Part shown: one piece after another, positions 42,979 through 54,237 of the stretch
Layout: each line of letters begins with the position of its first letter
How positions within the stretch are numbered: the first letter of the stretch is position 1
Assembly: GCA_002786025.1 (NCBI GenBank)
Contig: NHNW01000008.1
Location: forward strand, 434,001 to 498,000
Direction: 5' to 3'
Origin: Zasmidium citrigriseum
Lineage: Eukaryota > Ascomycota > Dothideomycetes > Mycosphaerellales > Mycosphaerellaceae
DNA: 64,000 nt
Notes under the pieces: model-generated
The model's input: only the letters and a program-made list of their open reading frames with translations
The model's database searches: none
What the model was told of the DNA's origin: nothing
Translations under genes and position numbers: made by a program

Positions 42979-45254
42979 ATGGGTCTCAAGAACACCTTCA
43001 CCGACTCACCGCTCTCCCAATATGTGCGAAACATCAGATCCTCCCCGAAGTCGCTTTTCTTCAATCGTCACTTGATCTTCTCAGCGTTGTTCTATGCTAT
43101 GGGCGCAGTACCGCAGACTTGGGATCAAGGGTCTTCGAGTACTGTTGCGAACTTGAAGCCTTTCCAGGAGCATTTCGGCATCAGCTCTGGCACGAATGCG
43201 AGTGCGATTCGGAACTTTGTGTCGTTCTTTTATATTGGTGCCGCGGTTAGTAAGTACGACAATGAAGACGCTTTTTGGCTATGGCTCTGATGACATCCAG
43301 GCTGTTTCCTGTCCTTCTTCGTCAACGACCGAGTCGGACGACTTTGGTCACTTCGAATATACATGTCGGTATGGATCTTGGGCCAGATCGTTGCAGTCAC
43401 TGCTCCCAAGGGCACCTCTGGTCTCTATGCTGCGAGGATTATATCAGGGATGGGAATGGGCTCTCTCTGCACGAGCTCGAATATGACATTGGCTGAGATC
43501 GTACGACACCTTCTCCAAAACAACATTGCCATACTGACACACTTTCAATTAGGCCCCGACAGAAATCCGCGGCCTCATCACAGCCTGGTACGCCGTAATA
43601 ATGGGCGTCGCCCTCGTCTGTTCGAACTTCTGCGTCCTCGGCGTCTACCAACACGTCGCCCCTACCCGTCTCCAGTACCAAATCGTATGGTTCGCGCCAT
43701 GCATCTACCTCTTCCTCTGGATCCTGGCAAGCTTCTTTCTGTGTGAGTCTCCACGATGGCTTTTCATGGTCAATCGTCCAAACGAAGGTATCGAGACGCT
43801 GGTCAAGATCCGTGGCTTGCCGGCTCATCATCCGCGTGTGCAGAGTGAGATCCAGGATATTGAAGAGTTTGTTCGATTGCAGAGGGAGTATCTGGCGAAG
43901 GCGAATGGCGCGAGTGGGTTGCTGTATCTTGTTAAGGATGCGTTTACGGTAGGAAACAGCATCAAACAGCACTCCCGTCGATGCTCAGGACTGACATATC
44001 CGCAATTAGGTCCCATCGAACATCCGACGATTCGTCCAGATCTTCATCCTCTACATCTTGCAGGCTATCACAGGAGCCAACTCCATCACCTCATATCTCA
44101 TACCGTACGTTTCGACCGATGTCAACCTATCACAGACATGCTAACAAGGAGGCCGCAGAATTCTGAAGATCATAGGTCAAAACGGAGGCACTTCTCGCCA
44201 CATCTTCATTAGCGGCATGTATGCTGTGACGAAGCTCTGCTGTTCCTGTTCGTATTCAGGAATCTGCAACTCTTTTGATCTTGACTGACATGCCATCAGT
44301 GATTGCCAGCTTCTTCTTCGTTGATGCTCTCGGAAGACGGACGTCGTTATTTGTGGGAGCGTCTATTCAGATGATAACTGGTAGGTCATTGCGCATCAAA
44401 CTTCTCAAATTCTCAAAGTCATTTTCTCACACAATCTGTACAGACATCTAAATCGGCGCTTTCGTGAAAGCCGAGCAAGACGGAGTCGTATCCAAGGCGG
44501 CTTCAGAGGGAGCTCTTGCAATGGTACTTACTCTCCACATTGTATACTCAACCATAAGGCTAATGATTGTCTCTAGATCTTCATCCATGCTCTCGGATAT
44601 GCTGTTGGTAAGTCGAAGTCTGTCTCCTTTTGAGATAGTTTTGCTAACGGTGGATCTTTCAATAGGATTGCTAGTATTGCCGTAAGTGATACACCGCTGG
44701 CACATTAGATGACAGGGCTGACCAAATGTAGATACTTACTCGGCGGTGAAATCTGGCCAAACCACCTCCGATCGTTCGGATCCTGCATAACCCAAACATT
44801 CCACTTCCTGCTCCACTACGCTATGAGCTTCGCCACTCCACCGCTGTTAGAGGCGACTGACAACTGGCATGTCCTCCTTCCAAACCAGCTCATGGCCGAA
44901 CCCCTCATGCTAACACGTATCGCTCGCAGGGGCGCCTTCATCTTCTTCGCCAGCTGGTGCGCCATAACAATCATCTACGTCTTCTTCTTCGTACCCGAAA
45001 CAGCGGGTTGGTCGGTCGAAGAACTTGACGAGCTTTTCAAGGGCTCTTGGTTCAATGCGTACAAGCGTACGAAGCGTCGGCCGGGAGAAACGGTGTTGCA
45101 TGGAGAGTTCGCTGATGATGATGTATTGTTCGCAAGACCCTACGCCTATCTACCTGGTACAATGCTGACGTTAACTGTAGGGACAGAGACAAGGTGGTTG
45201 TGGAGTTTCGCGAGTAGAAGGCAATCAAGGCCGGAAAAGGGGCATAGAGGCTGA
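42979..45254 (+). CDS. MFS sugar-porter-type transporter, apparently interrupted by a stop
   Basis: Twelve-span permease of the sugar/quinate porter family. Exons by sequence: 42979-43249, 43301-43500, 43553-43948, 44010-44104, 44159-44247, 44300-44380, 44444-44523, 44577-44607, 44666-44681 (16 nt), 44732-44866 and 44930 onward. Family motifs are intact: WDQGSSS in span 1, NDRVGRLWSLR, CESPRWLF, QAITGANSITSYLIP, VDALGRRTSL, GGEIWPNHLRSFG and VPETAGWSVEEL. Exon 7, in the only frame that fits both sides, reads D-I-TAA-I-G-A-F: a stop at 44449-44451 where the family would have an aromatic residue such as Tyr. The intron 44867-44929 is GC-AG and 63 nt. The 3' end is uncertain; a last intron ending at 45180 may alter the tail. 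As it stands only the first half (about 370 aa) would be made. Confidence 0.7.
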
Positions 45255-45340
45255 GTCTGAGGTAGCATTCGCTTCATCTGCAGAGTGATATAATGCCCTC
45301 GATTGCAAAATCCTGCATGACCTCAAGATACATTCTCAGT

Positions 45341-46184
45341 CTAGGCTCCAGAGTCGAAAGGCACCTCATGCTCGATATCCTTGACCCTTGGGATGCGGTT
45401 GAGCGTCAATCCGCAAAACGCTGCAACCTTCTCAATTTGCTGCTGGATGATCTCAACATCATCATGGGAGACACTGACGAGACGGTAGGTCAGCCGAAGA
45501 TTCGAAAGCTGGCAGAAAGAAAGTCACTGACCCAATCCTCCTCGTCCCCCTCAAATGCCACCCCGTCTCCGTCTTCAAATTCTGAATCGCAATCCCACTC
45601 AACACAACCAACTCCGTCTCCACCGGCCCAATGATACTATGATCGCTCAAATACAAGCCATACGTAATTTCCCTACTCAACCAGTCGAAATCTCGATGAC
45701 ACGCCAGCGTGTTCTCCGTCGCGGCGTGATTGTGTCGATAGATCTGACTCAGCCAGTTCATGCCGCGTTCGAGATTTGCGGGGCCGGATGACCAGTTCTC
45801 GCGGGAGAAGGAGTAGTCCCTGTCTTCGGGGCGTTCGATCTTGGCGATGGAGAAGATTGCTTCGAGGGGTTTGGGGACGCCGACGACGGAGACTAGTTTC
45901 ATTAATGCTTCGCGGAGGCGGCGGATGAGGGCTTGTCGACTTTCTGATGTCTGGAATGTGGGTTTGGAGATTAGGTATTGGTAGAGGTTGGCTGAGAGGT
46001 CCGGGTGGCCGCCGGCTGTGATGGAGGAGATGGCGAGGATGTACCTGTTTTGGTGTGAGTAGTGTGTGATAAGATGTATGCTGGTAACTTACCATTTGTA
46101 ATCTCCTAGGTCTTTGGGAAAGTCTTTCTCGATGGATTTGAAGAGGGCGAGAGCTTCTTCGGCTGTGGGTTCTGTGAGAGACAT
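45341..46184 (-). CDS. carboxymuconolactone-decarboxylase/AhpD-like protein
   Basis: Protein of 245 aa; exons 46184-46093, 46044-45532 and 45473-45341, all joining in frame. The helical fold of the CMD/AhpD family is suggested by YILAISSITAGGHPDLSANLYQYL, the ALIRRLREALMKLVSVVGVPKPLEAIF helix, and SDHSIIGPVETELVVLSGIAIQN. The redox CxxC of AhpD is absent, so it is not a peroxidase-type member. Fungal relatives are commonly single-domain proteins of unknown substrate encoded near catabolic genes. The 3' end faces the transporter (stops about 90 bp apart) and its start is divergent from the amidohydrolase gene. A role in the same pathway is inference from position. Confidence 0.75.
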
Positions 46185-47049
46185 GTTGGAGATGACTTGA
46201 CGTCAGTGGGCTGGTGAAAAGCTTTGATGAAGGTGAAGAGGGTCGAGAAGTGTCGGATGTTTAAATCTTGATCGTGGCTTGATGCAAGCAACGAAAATTG
46301 ATGAAGTGATGAGGTGGAGGAACATTGAAGAGCTGAAGTAAGAAGTGGATCACAGCTTCCTTGCCAGCTGGCAGGGAGCACGCAATGCCTGCAGTCCCGT
46401 TAAGTGTCTACCTGCCTCTAACGAAGTGCAAGATAGAAGAGACTTTTACAGCCAGCCTTGCGAAGATAAATTCTGAGAAGACCGATCACGAGGCCGAGAG
46501 ACGAGGACGTCGTCGCGACGAAGTAATGGGTTAGGAGGTGAGGTCCAGCATCGAACTTCCTCCGACATCGGAGGCCAAATTTGGACATCTCAGCCTCGTC
46601 AACCAGCGGTTGAGCACAAATAGTCGAATATTGATGTACAGTTGAGCAGGCGAGCGTAGAAAGCAACAATCTCGATGAGAGCAAATGCCATTTTCGGGAA
46701 AGATGTCTGTCGTGCAAGTTATCGCGAGGCGGATACGCCTATCGCATCTGAAAGTCAGGCGTTACTCTCTCCAAACTCAGACCTTCTTGCATCATCCAGA
46801 TCATCTCAGAGATAGCATCGAGGTCCAGATCTCCATTGAGAACCTCACTCTCGCCGACCTGCGAGCTCCGGTGGTGAGTAAGATGGAAAGAATGGAGGCG
46901 TTGAAAGCTCAAGCGGAGGTCGCCGACGAGATCCAGCCACTTTTTTTTTCTCTCGCGATAAGACCTCCATAAATTTCTCCTGCTTCCTCTTCACTGGCAT
47001 CGATGCAACACAGATCCCCTGAACTTCAGCAAAATAACGAAACGGAAAG
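46185..47049. promoter_or_regulatory. divergent promoter region
   Basis: 865 bases between the opposed CMD-like and amidohydrolase genes. No gene recognised. A T-rich run lies near 46943, shortly before the amidohydrolase leader. Confidence 0.4.
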
Positions 47050-48489
47050 ATGCTCTACACCCAAGCAACGATCGTCACCGTCAACGGCAACCGCGACATC
47101 CTCCAAGATGGCGCAATCCTCGTCCAAGGAAACAAAATCGCAGACATCGGCAAAACCTCCAATCTCCTCAAGCAATACCCAGACGAGCAAGTCACAAACC
47201 TGTCCGGTCGCATCATAATCCCGGGCCTCATCAACGCCCACATGCACACAGCGCAAACCCTCCTCCGCGGCACAGCCGACGACCTTGAACTCGTCTCCTG
47301 GCTCTGCGAGCGAATCTGGCCATTACAGGGGAACTTCACACCCGAAGATGGGTACGCCGCAGCTCGACTCAGCATAGCCGAGATGCTCAAGTCCGGGACG
47401 ACGTGTTTCCTCGAGAGCATGTTCGCGGATCGCTACGGTTTCGATGGCCTGTGCAAAGCCGTCGAAGAGAGCGGAATCCGTGGCTGTCTCGGCAAAATCG
47501 TCATGGACGTCGGGACGTACGCCAGTGATCCTAAGTGGGCGATGCATCCCGGTCTCGTCGAGAACCGCGAGACCAGCCTGCTCGGTGCGGTGGCCATGCA
47601 CGAGAAATGGAACGGCAAAGCCGACGATAGAATTCGCGTGTGGTTCGGCGCAAGAACGCCCGGCGGGTAAGTACTACATTCCCTATCCTCCTGTTGTCGA
47701 CTTATACCACTTTACAGAGTCTCCGAAGGTCTCTACAAAGAGATGACGTCCATTTCCAAGAAGCAAGGCATCCCCATCACCATGCACTGTGCCGAGGCCC
47801 CTGCGGACCGCACGTTCTTCGAGAGTCAGGGACACACGACGATGTCGTACTGTGATTCTGTGAATTTGCTCGGTCCGCAGACGGTGCTGGTACATATGGT
47901 GCATTTGGATGATTCGGATATCAAGACTTTGGCCGAGACGGGGACGCATGTTGTGCATTGTCCTTCGAGCAATACGAAACTCGCCTCCGGGATCTGCAGA
48001 GTTCCTGATCTTCTTGAGGCGGGCGTTAGTGTGACGCTGGGGACTGATGGGGCGCCTTGCAATAATACTTGCGATATGTTGCAGGAGATGCGACTTGCGG
48101 GTATTTTGCACAAGGTTGCACGAATGGATCCGACGTCTGTTCCTGCGGAGACGGTCCTGGAGACGGCTACCATCAACGGTGCGAAAGCCCTTGGGCTTGC
48201 GGATAGTGTTGGCAGTATCGAGAAGTGTAAGAAGGCTGACTTCGTCGTGCTCGATATGCGCGCTGTGCATCTTCAGCCTTGGTTCAATCCAGTGAGTGCT
48301 GTCGTTTACGCCGCGACTGGACGAGATGTTGAGATCGTTCTGGTCGATGGCAAAGAGGTGGTCAAGGACCGAAAGCTGATGACGATGGACGAGGAAAGCA
48401 TTTGGAAAGAGGCGGAGTGGCGATCGAAGGAGGTGGTCAAGAGGGCCGGTTTGACTGCAGCTGTTGGTGCTCGATGGCCTGTTCAGTAG
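47050..48489 (+). CDS. metal-dependent amidohydrolase (cytosine/MTA/SAH deaminase-like)
   Basis: Enzyme of 462 aa; exons 47050-47666 and 47718-48489 with a 51-nt intron. The amidohydrolase barrel is complete: AHMHT gives H64 and H66, ITMHCAEA gives H229, and [13 protein letters not shown] and [11 protein letters not shown] give the later His and the catalytic Asp. Small beta-strands at both ends ([28 protein letters not shown]) form the composite domain typical of the TrzA/AtzB, SsnA, MTA/SAH-deaminase group, which removes amino or chloro groups from heterocycles. The substrate is open: guanine, methylthioadenosine or another N-heterocycle. The gene sits at the end of the putative catabolic cluster and is convergent with the YCII gene (about 90 bp). 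Confidence 0.88.
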
Positions 48490-48580
48490 ACAATTTCATG
48501 CTGTTCAACGTCTTTCTTCGGTCGATATATAGTTCGATAGCCGTTATTTATGTACCTTGTCTCTCGTACAGAAGCCCATC

Positions 48581-49106
48581 TCAACGTCCCTTCCAGACCG
48601 CAGCCTTGAACGGTATAATCTGAACCTGCAAGCAACGTTAATTAGTCTCCCAATGCAAACATGTCCTTCCTAAAAACCACATACCTTCTTCGCATCCCAC
48701 ACCCCACTGGTGTAATAAATATCACTCTCAATCACCTTCCTCACCTCCTCCTCCGTATCCGCCTCGACAATCATCGCACTGCCATTAATCTTCATCGGCT
48801 GTCCCTCTTTGACCGGCTCATCAAGCGTAGCTCCTCCCATCGTAACGAGTCCCTTCTCAAACTTCGGCTTGACAGCTTCGAGGTGCTGACTATCCTGCTC
48901 CGTCAGCCTCCCATTCCCCTCATTCCCTCGTGATCATATGGAGAGACTCACGGCCTGACTTCCATCCTCTTCTCCAACGCGCCAGGCGTGTCGGGCGTGA
49001 TGCAGAGCCATTGCTGCTTGCTAGCCATGATGATGCGTGTTGTGGTGAACGTTCGTTTTGCGTAGAGGGAGAGGTGGGTTTTCAGGGTGGTTTGGAGGAG
49101 GGACAT
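48581..49106 (-). CDS. YCII-domain protein, possible mitochondrial form
   Basis: Small protein with a YCII (YciI-like) dimeric alpha+beta domain; exons 49106-48952, 48889-48685 and 48625-48581. From the upstream ATG it has 134 aa. From the second in-frame ATG (49026-49028) it has 108 aa, starting MASKQQWLCITPD. The domain is easy to follow: GALEKRMEVRPQHLEAVKPKFEKG, GGATLDEP, GSAMIVEADTEEEVRKVIESDIYYTSGVWDAKKVQIIPFKAAV. YCII enzymes include dehydrochlorinases and muconolactone-isomerase-like proteins, and many are uncharacterised. The 26 residues between the two ATGs are basic and hydroxylated with no acids (LYAKRTFTTTRII), like a mitochondrial presequence. Two targeted forms from alternative starts are therefore possible. 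Confidence 0.82.
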
Positions 49107-49480
49107 CGGAGGCGGCGGAGGGTGCAGCAAGTCAGTCTTATTAATGAGAGCGGCATCTTGAAGAGGTAGGCGTTTCCTGGCTGTAATGCCGATGATAGAC
49201 GGGACGCGGAGGACGTGTTGTGGATTGGGCGGGGTGAATTGCCCCGAGACGAGGTTGGGGGCGGACTTCACCCTTTCTTGGAGGGGAAGCCATGGACGAG
49301 ATTCGTGTTAACTCGGAGTCGAACGAACGATTTCCCTTATCAAGCGTCGTAAACCATTCAAATGGCAAGGATATATACAACATCGACGAGCAGGCTTGGT
49401 CTCTGAGCGCCCGTTTTTGCCGCCGTGGACTGACCATACCCCTGGCCTCCACCGAAACATCAACGTTACAACCATGCACA

Positions 49481-51407
49481 TCACCGCCATCGCTGACTCC
49501 CTCCCATCCTACCACGACCCTCGTCCTCATGCCCAGGGAGCTCAACGACAGTCACCGGAAGCTCGACAACGGCGTCATGAGCTGACGACAGTTCCACCGG
49601 CCCAGACTTGGAGACACTGCCATCGACTTCATGCATAGCGGCACCAGGCTCGGCCTCTGTGTATGTCACTTTGCTCTCGTCTGGATACGACTGCTCAGCT
49701 GGACCGTAGCGCTGCCGCCTTGTCCGTAGCCAAAAGAACGCAAATGCAGAGAGTAAGGCGATGCCGGCTACGCCTCCTACTACGCCGCCTGCGATTGCTC
49801 CTACGGGAGTAGGAGTGGATTGGGTCTCTTCGGAAGAGGCGGGACTTGATGCTTCGGTCTCTTTGGGAGAAGTCGAGTCCGTCGAGGTAATTTGGACCTC
49901 GTTGCCTGTGGAGAAAACGTCAATGGGAGACCCCTGCACAACAATTCGAATGCCAACTTACGAAAGGCCCCAGCAAGCGCCGCATCAGCCCAATCCGGCT
50001 CCTGGTAGCTCGTGGAGTAGTACTCCTTAACCTGATCTGGCATCTCGTACGCCGCTGCGTCAGGATCATAGCTATCCTTCCACCCCAGCTCAGTCATATC
50101 GAACACCCCAATAGTGCTGGTCCACGGGTCCTGCTCGTAGCCCAGAGTCGTCTGGGTGTTGACGATTCGACCTCCAATGGAAACCATCTGGCGATTGCCG
50201 ATGACGCTACATGCATGATCAGCTCTCCTTGCCGTGGTTGTAGCGTTCGACTTGAACCATCGGAAGGCCGGAAGCGACAAGACATAGACGTTGAGGTAAC
50301 CCTCATCGTCTGGTTTGTTGGCGTTGTCGGACTCGTTTACCGCGCCGCCGTACACGAAGCTACGATCTTTATGAGTCGATGACATGGAGAATTGCTGAGT
50401 GAGGAGACTTACAGTTCGTAGGAGTTGCCTTGAGACGCGGCACCAACAGAGCAGAACTCCGACCTTGGCGGTGGCACGTCGCCTGTCGCCTTCTGTTCAT
50501 ACCAGGCGCCGGTGGCGACATCGTACAGTGTGATGTCCGCCATGTTGGCCATTCGATTCCCGGACTGATATACCGATCTCTCCGTCACTGGATCCTCGCC
50601 TCCCATGACGACAAGATATCCTTCAGAACCAAACTGAGATGCGAATGCCGCTCTAGCCATCGTTCGAAACTGGGTCTGGGCATATATTTCAAAAGTCTCA
50701 TTGCTCCAAGTCCCTGAAGCAAAGTCCTGCGTCACGATGCCAGACAACACCGTCATGTCGGAGGTAGAGCCATTCGTCTTGACGTCCCCGCCCACGCTGA
50801 AAAATGTCGAGTTCGAGTACGCCACCGCCGCAGCCAAAGGTCCAGTCGAGATCGAACTCGAATCATTGGCAGAGACGTTCCCTCTCGACTTCCACTCCAC
50901 ATTGGCGGACCCAGCTGCGAAAGACCAAAGCGTTGAGACATGTTCCTTACCATTGTAAGGCCAACCGCCCCATCTGTTCACAGTGTTGTCGATGGCGTTG
51001 TAGTACAGCAGTGGCTGTCTCACGGGTAGCATCTGTGAAGGGTTGTCGATCGTCTTGCCTCCTACAGGTACAACGGTTTCGTTGTTCCAGGAGGTCGTGA
51101 GATCGATTACATATGTCCAGTTGTCTGCGTGCGTTAGCCGGATGTACTTTGGGACTTGAAACGAGGGGCGTACCCTCATCGATGGTCTCTGTCGACGGCC
51201 AGTAATGCTCTCCTCCGGTCACGTACAGGTAGTCTCCGACTACGATTGCTGCGAAGTTGTGATCAGCACGATTGGAGACTTTGGCGAAACTTCTGGGGAC
51301 TTACAGGACGGCCAGAACCATTGTGAGACGCCGCGGTTGATCAACTCAGCGCTCACGCTCCTCGGTGTGCCAGCAAAAACAACGAAGGAAACAAACGTTC
51401 CACGCAT
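49481..51407 (-). CDS. kelch-repeat single-pass membrane protein
   Basis: Predicted type I membrane protein of 570 aa. Five exons: 51407-51305, 51248-51174, 51124-50413, 50359-49962 and 49905-49481, all joining in frame. The first ~20 residues (MRGTFVSFVVFAGTPRSVSA) look like a signal peptide. The ectodomain has repeated kelch-type blades: YLYVTGGEHYW, STFFSVGGDV, YLVVMGGEDP, SFVYGGAVNE and RQMVSIGGRIV, with several N-glycosylation sequons. A Ser/Thr/Pro-rich stalk leads to one membrane span (AIAGGVVGGVAGIALLSAFAFFWL, about 464-486) and a basic stop-transfer RTRRQR. A cytoplasmic tail of about 80 residues follows. Fungal proteins of this plan are generally uncharacterised surface proteins. 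Galactose-oxidase activity is not implied because no copper-site motifs were identified. Confidence 0.83.
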
Positions 51408-53406
51408 TGGAACAACAATCTCACTCAGCGAGTTTCACGACGATGATCCTCAGAAGGATCACAGCGCATCCCACGCATCCTATACCAGCCGCCAAGATGT
51501 CAAGCAAAAGATAGGCCTGTGGACACGTGCGGTCTCTTTTGCCGAACTGCTTGGCAAGTGCCCCTTCCGAGCAACCAGCAGCAACCGAGTGTTATTCCCG
51601 GCGTGGTGAGGCTGAGGTGCTTCACTGGTATACGGCCCGGCTATATGACATCCTGGCTAGTCTGGACTTGTATCCTCTTCTGAGCCTAGCTTTGACGAAA
51701 ACAACCACGCCTAACTATTGCCAACACTGAGATGGGGTGCCGATGTGGAGCCGGGGGTTGCGAAGATGAGGAGAAAGATGAATGTCCTTCCAACTTGACG
51801 ATGAACATGAGTCTATACTACTTGTTCGATTCGACGCTCAGCAAGACGACCCAGGAGAGCGCATTGCGAACACAAAAAAAGACCGCCAAGGTCAGTACAT
51901 TTCTCCATATCATCTCTGACTAGAATACTGGCAATACTCTAGTAGGAACCCACTTCGTCTGACCACATCTTGGCTCACGCACGAAGGATTCCGATGGCCC
52001 ACATGGGCGTACAAGAATAGGTAGGCCGAGAGGTTCGCCAGTGACTATTTTGCAGGTTGACGATATGTCCGGGTCCGATGCGAAGACTCGTTTGTGCATG
52101 CACAATGGCAGCAGAGCTGAGTTTCCAGGAATACCGATTCGACAGCCAAGATCAATATATGTCCTGCAGCCTTGTCACGTCACTCGGAACCACATCTCGT
52201 CCAGAGCACTTCGACAAAGTGGCCTAGTCTGGTTGTCACAAAGCTTGATCTTCCAACATCACTACTATCGTATGAGGCTATCGTTTCGTCGAAAGAGCTG
52301 ACTTATCAACGATCTTTACGAACGATGAGGCACATGGTTTCTTCCAGCCTGAACCTCTGGTCCTTTTTTGTCACCAGCGTCTTCCGTCTGCAATCGCGAG
52401 AAGGATCTGCAAACCCATATGTGATCTCCACTCCTTCGCCCCCAATTCTTCTCTCAGCTCGTTGATAAGCTAAGGCTTAGGCGAGGGGAGCCGCCAGTAA
52501 CAAAGGACAGACATTGAATCGCTTAAGTGCAGCCATCCTGATACAGACTCATACATCGAAAGCCAACATATCCAAGTGCATGAAAGAGGTTATATCGAAG
52601 CATTAGGGTCAGTCCCTTGAAATCAGTGAGAGCGCGATTGTCTCTCCTGTCCATCTGTCGACGTTCCTGTCACCCAAGAACGCAGACCTGCGAAATCTCC
52701 AGGTCGGATTTTCCATCATGTCTAGTCTTTCAGCACGTGGAAAAACTCGACAGACGACGAAGAATGATGAACAGGACTTTCAGCCTCACCGCGCATGTCG
52801 TGTCCTCCGCTCAGATGTCCTTAGCAGGTCGTCTTGAGAAAGATCGTTCATCGATATTCAACGAACTTGATAGACCGCCTCTTCGTTGCCTGACAAACGG
52901 AAAGTACCTTTTCCGCGATTCGTTGGACGCCTAATCCAGCTTGTATAAGCCATAGACCATATACCGGAACCCTTCCGCCTACGTGCGTATCTTGCCAATT
53001 CAATCCACCTACTAGGCTGCCAACCAGTCGATGAAATAGGCAAAACCACTTCCTGTTCTTGGAGAAAGGCACCGCTCGTCGTGCCCGTGCCGTCAGGCCA
53101 CCAATGCAACCACTTTCTCATTCCAAATCATGGACATCCCTAGAGGCCCTCTTCTGGTTGGTCTTCGAACGACATACGTGCGGTGCAGTTGTAACTTGTG
53201 ATGACTATGCAGTCTAGATCGAGGTTGGCGCATACCACTTCTTTTGAGTAACCTAGGGTTGCTAGCAGGGAACTCGCTCCTTCGAAACCTTAGCCACACA
53301 GAGCCTCGCCCTTACAGCTCAAGGTCAGCGAACATATAAGTATTCACTTACTCGTCCATCAAGGTCCGCCTCCCATCCCATCCATACCAGCCACACAACC
53401 CCCAAA
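51408..53406. other. 2-kb region without a callable gene
   Basis: Frames here are at most about 105 codons, overlap on both strands and have no motif. A 63-codon frame at 51732 starts with four cysteines but lacks a signal peptide. Base composition is lower in GC than the flanking genes. I see no repeat or transposon ends. Confidence 0.45.
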
Positions 53407-54147
53407 ATGTCCCTCCCCTCCCTCCCCAAAAGCGCCATAACCTTCCCCACCCACCCCTCCATCCCCCTCGCCCTCTCCTACACCAAGCAGCACACAACCC
53501 CCACAACAATAAACCACACCCTCCGCAGCGCATCCTACGCCCTCCTCGCCATAAACAAACTCCCGCACCTCCATAATGCAGACAAGACCCTCACCGTCCT
53601 CTCTTGCATCCTGCACGACATGGGCTGGGCCACCACAAAAGAGCTCCTATCCAAAGATAAGAGGTTTGAGGTGGATGGAGCGAATCTCGGACGCGCCTGG
53701 ATGCGCGAAAATGGAACCTGGGATTTCAGGGAACAGCAATTGCTCTGGGATGCTGTAGCGTTGCACACAACCCCCTCCATCGCCATGCACAAAGAACCCG
53801 AAGTCGAAGCCGCAGCAATAGGAATCGCGGCAGACTTTTTCGGAGCCAAGATGCCAGGGGGTTTGTTTACGGTAGAGGAGCAGATGGAGATTGTGGGTAC
53901 GTTTCCGAGATTAGGGTTCCATGATGAGGTTGTGAGCGTTATGTGTGGGCTTTGTAGGGAGAAGCCGGCGACGACTTATGATAATTTTGTGGCGGGGTTT
54001 GGGGTGAAATATGGGTTGGGCGAGGGTGCTGGGAAGTCGCAGGAGGAGTTTGCAAAGGAGGTTGAGGCGAATGCGATGGTTGAGGTTATGATGCCGGTTC
54101 TGAAGACGAATGAGGCGGAGGAGGAGCAGGCTGGGGTTTCGGGTTGA
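53407..54147 (+). CDS. HD-domain hydrolase, cyanamide-hydratase-like
   Basis: Single-exon protein of 246 aa from the metal-dependent HD superfamily. The metal ligands are visible as H37 (TINHTLRSASYAL), H70-D71 (LSCILHDMGW) and a later acidic/His element (LLWDAVALHTTPSIAM, H120). This spacing and wording resemble the fungal cyanamide hydratase/Ddi2-like group, which hydrate cyanamide to urea, although many relatives have unknown substrates. No signal peptide. The C-terminus is a charged helix. It is convergent with the NTF2-like gene (91 bp between stops). Confidence 0.78.
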   Translation: MSLPSLPKSAITFPTHPSIPLALSYTKQHTTPTTINHTLRSASYALLAINKLPHLHNADKTLTVLSCILHDMGWATTKELLSKDKRFEVDGANLGRAWMRENGTWDFREQQLLWDAVALHTTPSIAMHKEPEVEAAAIGIAADFFGAKMPGGLFTVEEQMEIVGTFPRLGFHDEVVSVMCGLCREKPATTYDNFVAGFGVKYGLGEGAGKSQEEFAKEVEANAMVEVMMPVLKTNEAEEEQAGVSG

Positions 54148-54237
54148 GGGTTGCGTCCTTGAAAGAAGGAGTGGTGCTGCAATGCAGGTCGTCCAGGTAT
54201 AGCCTTGCGTTTCTTCTCCTGGTCCATATCTTTCGAT

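Noticed and set aside
51732..51923. Small cysteine-containing ORF as a possible effector
   Set aside because: No signal peptide and cysteines confined to the first 20 residues; not like a secreted effector.
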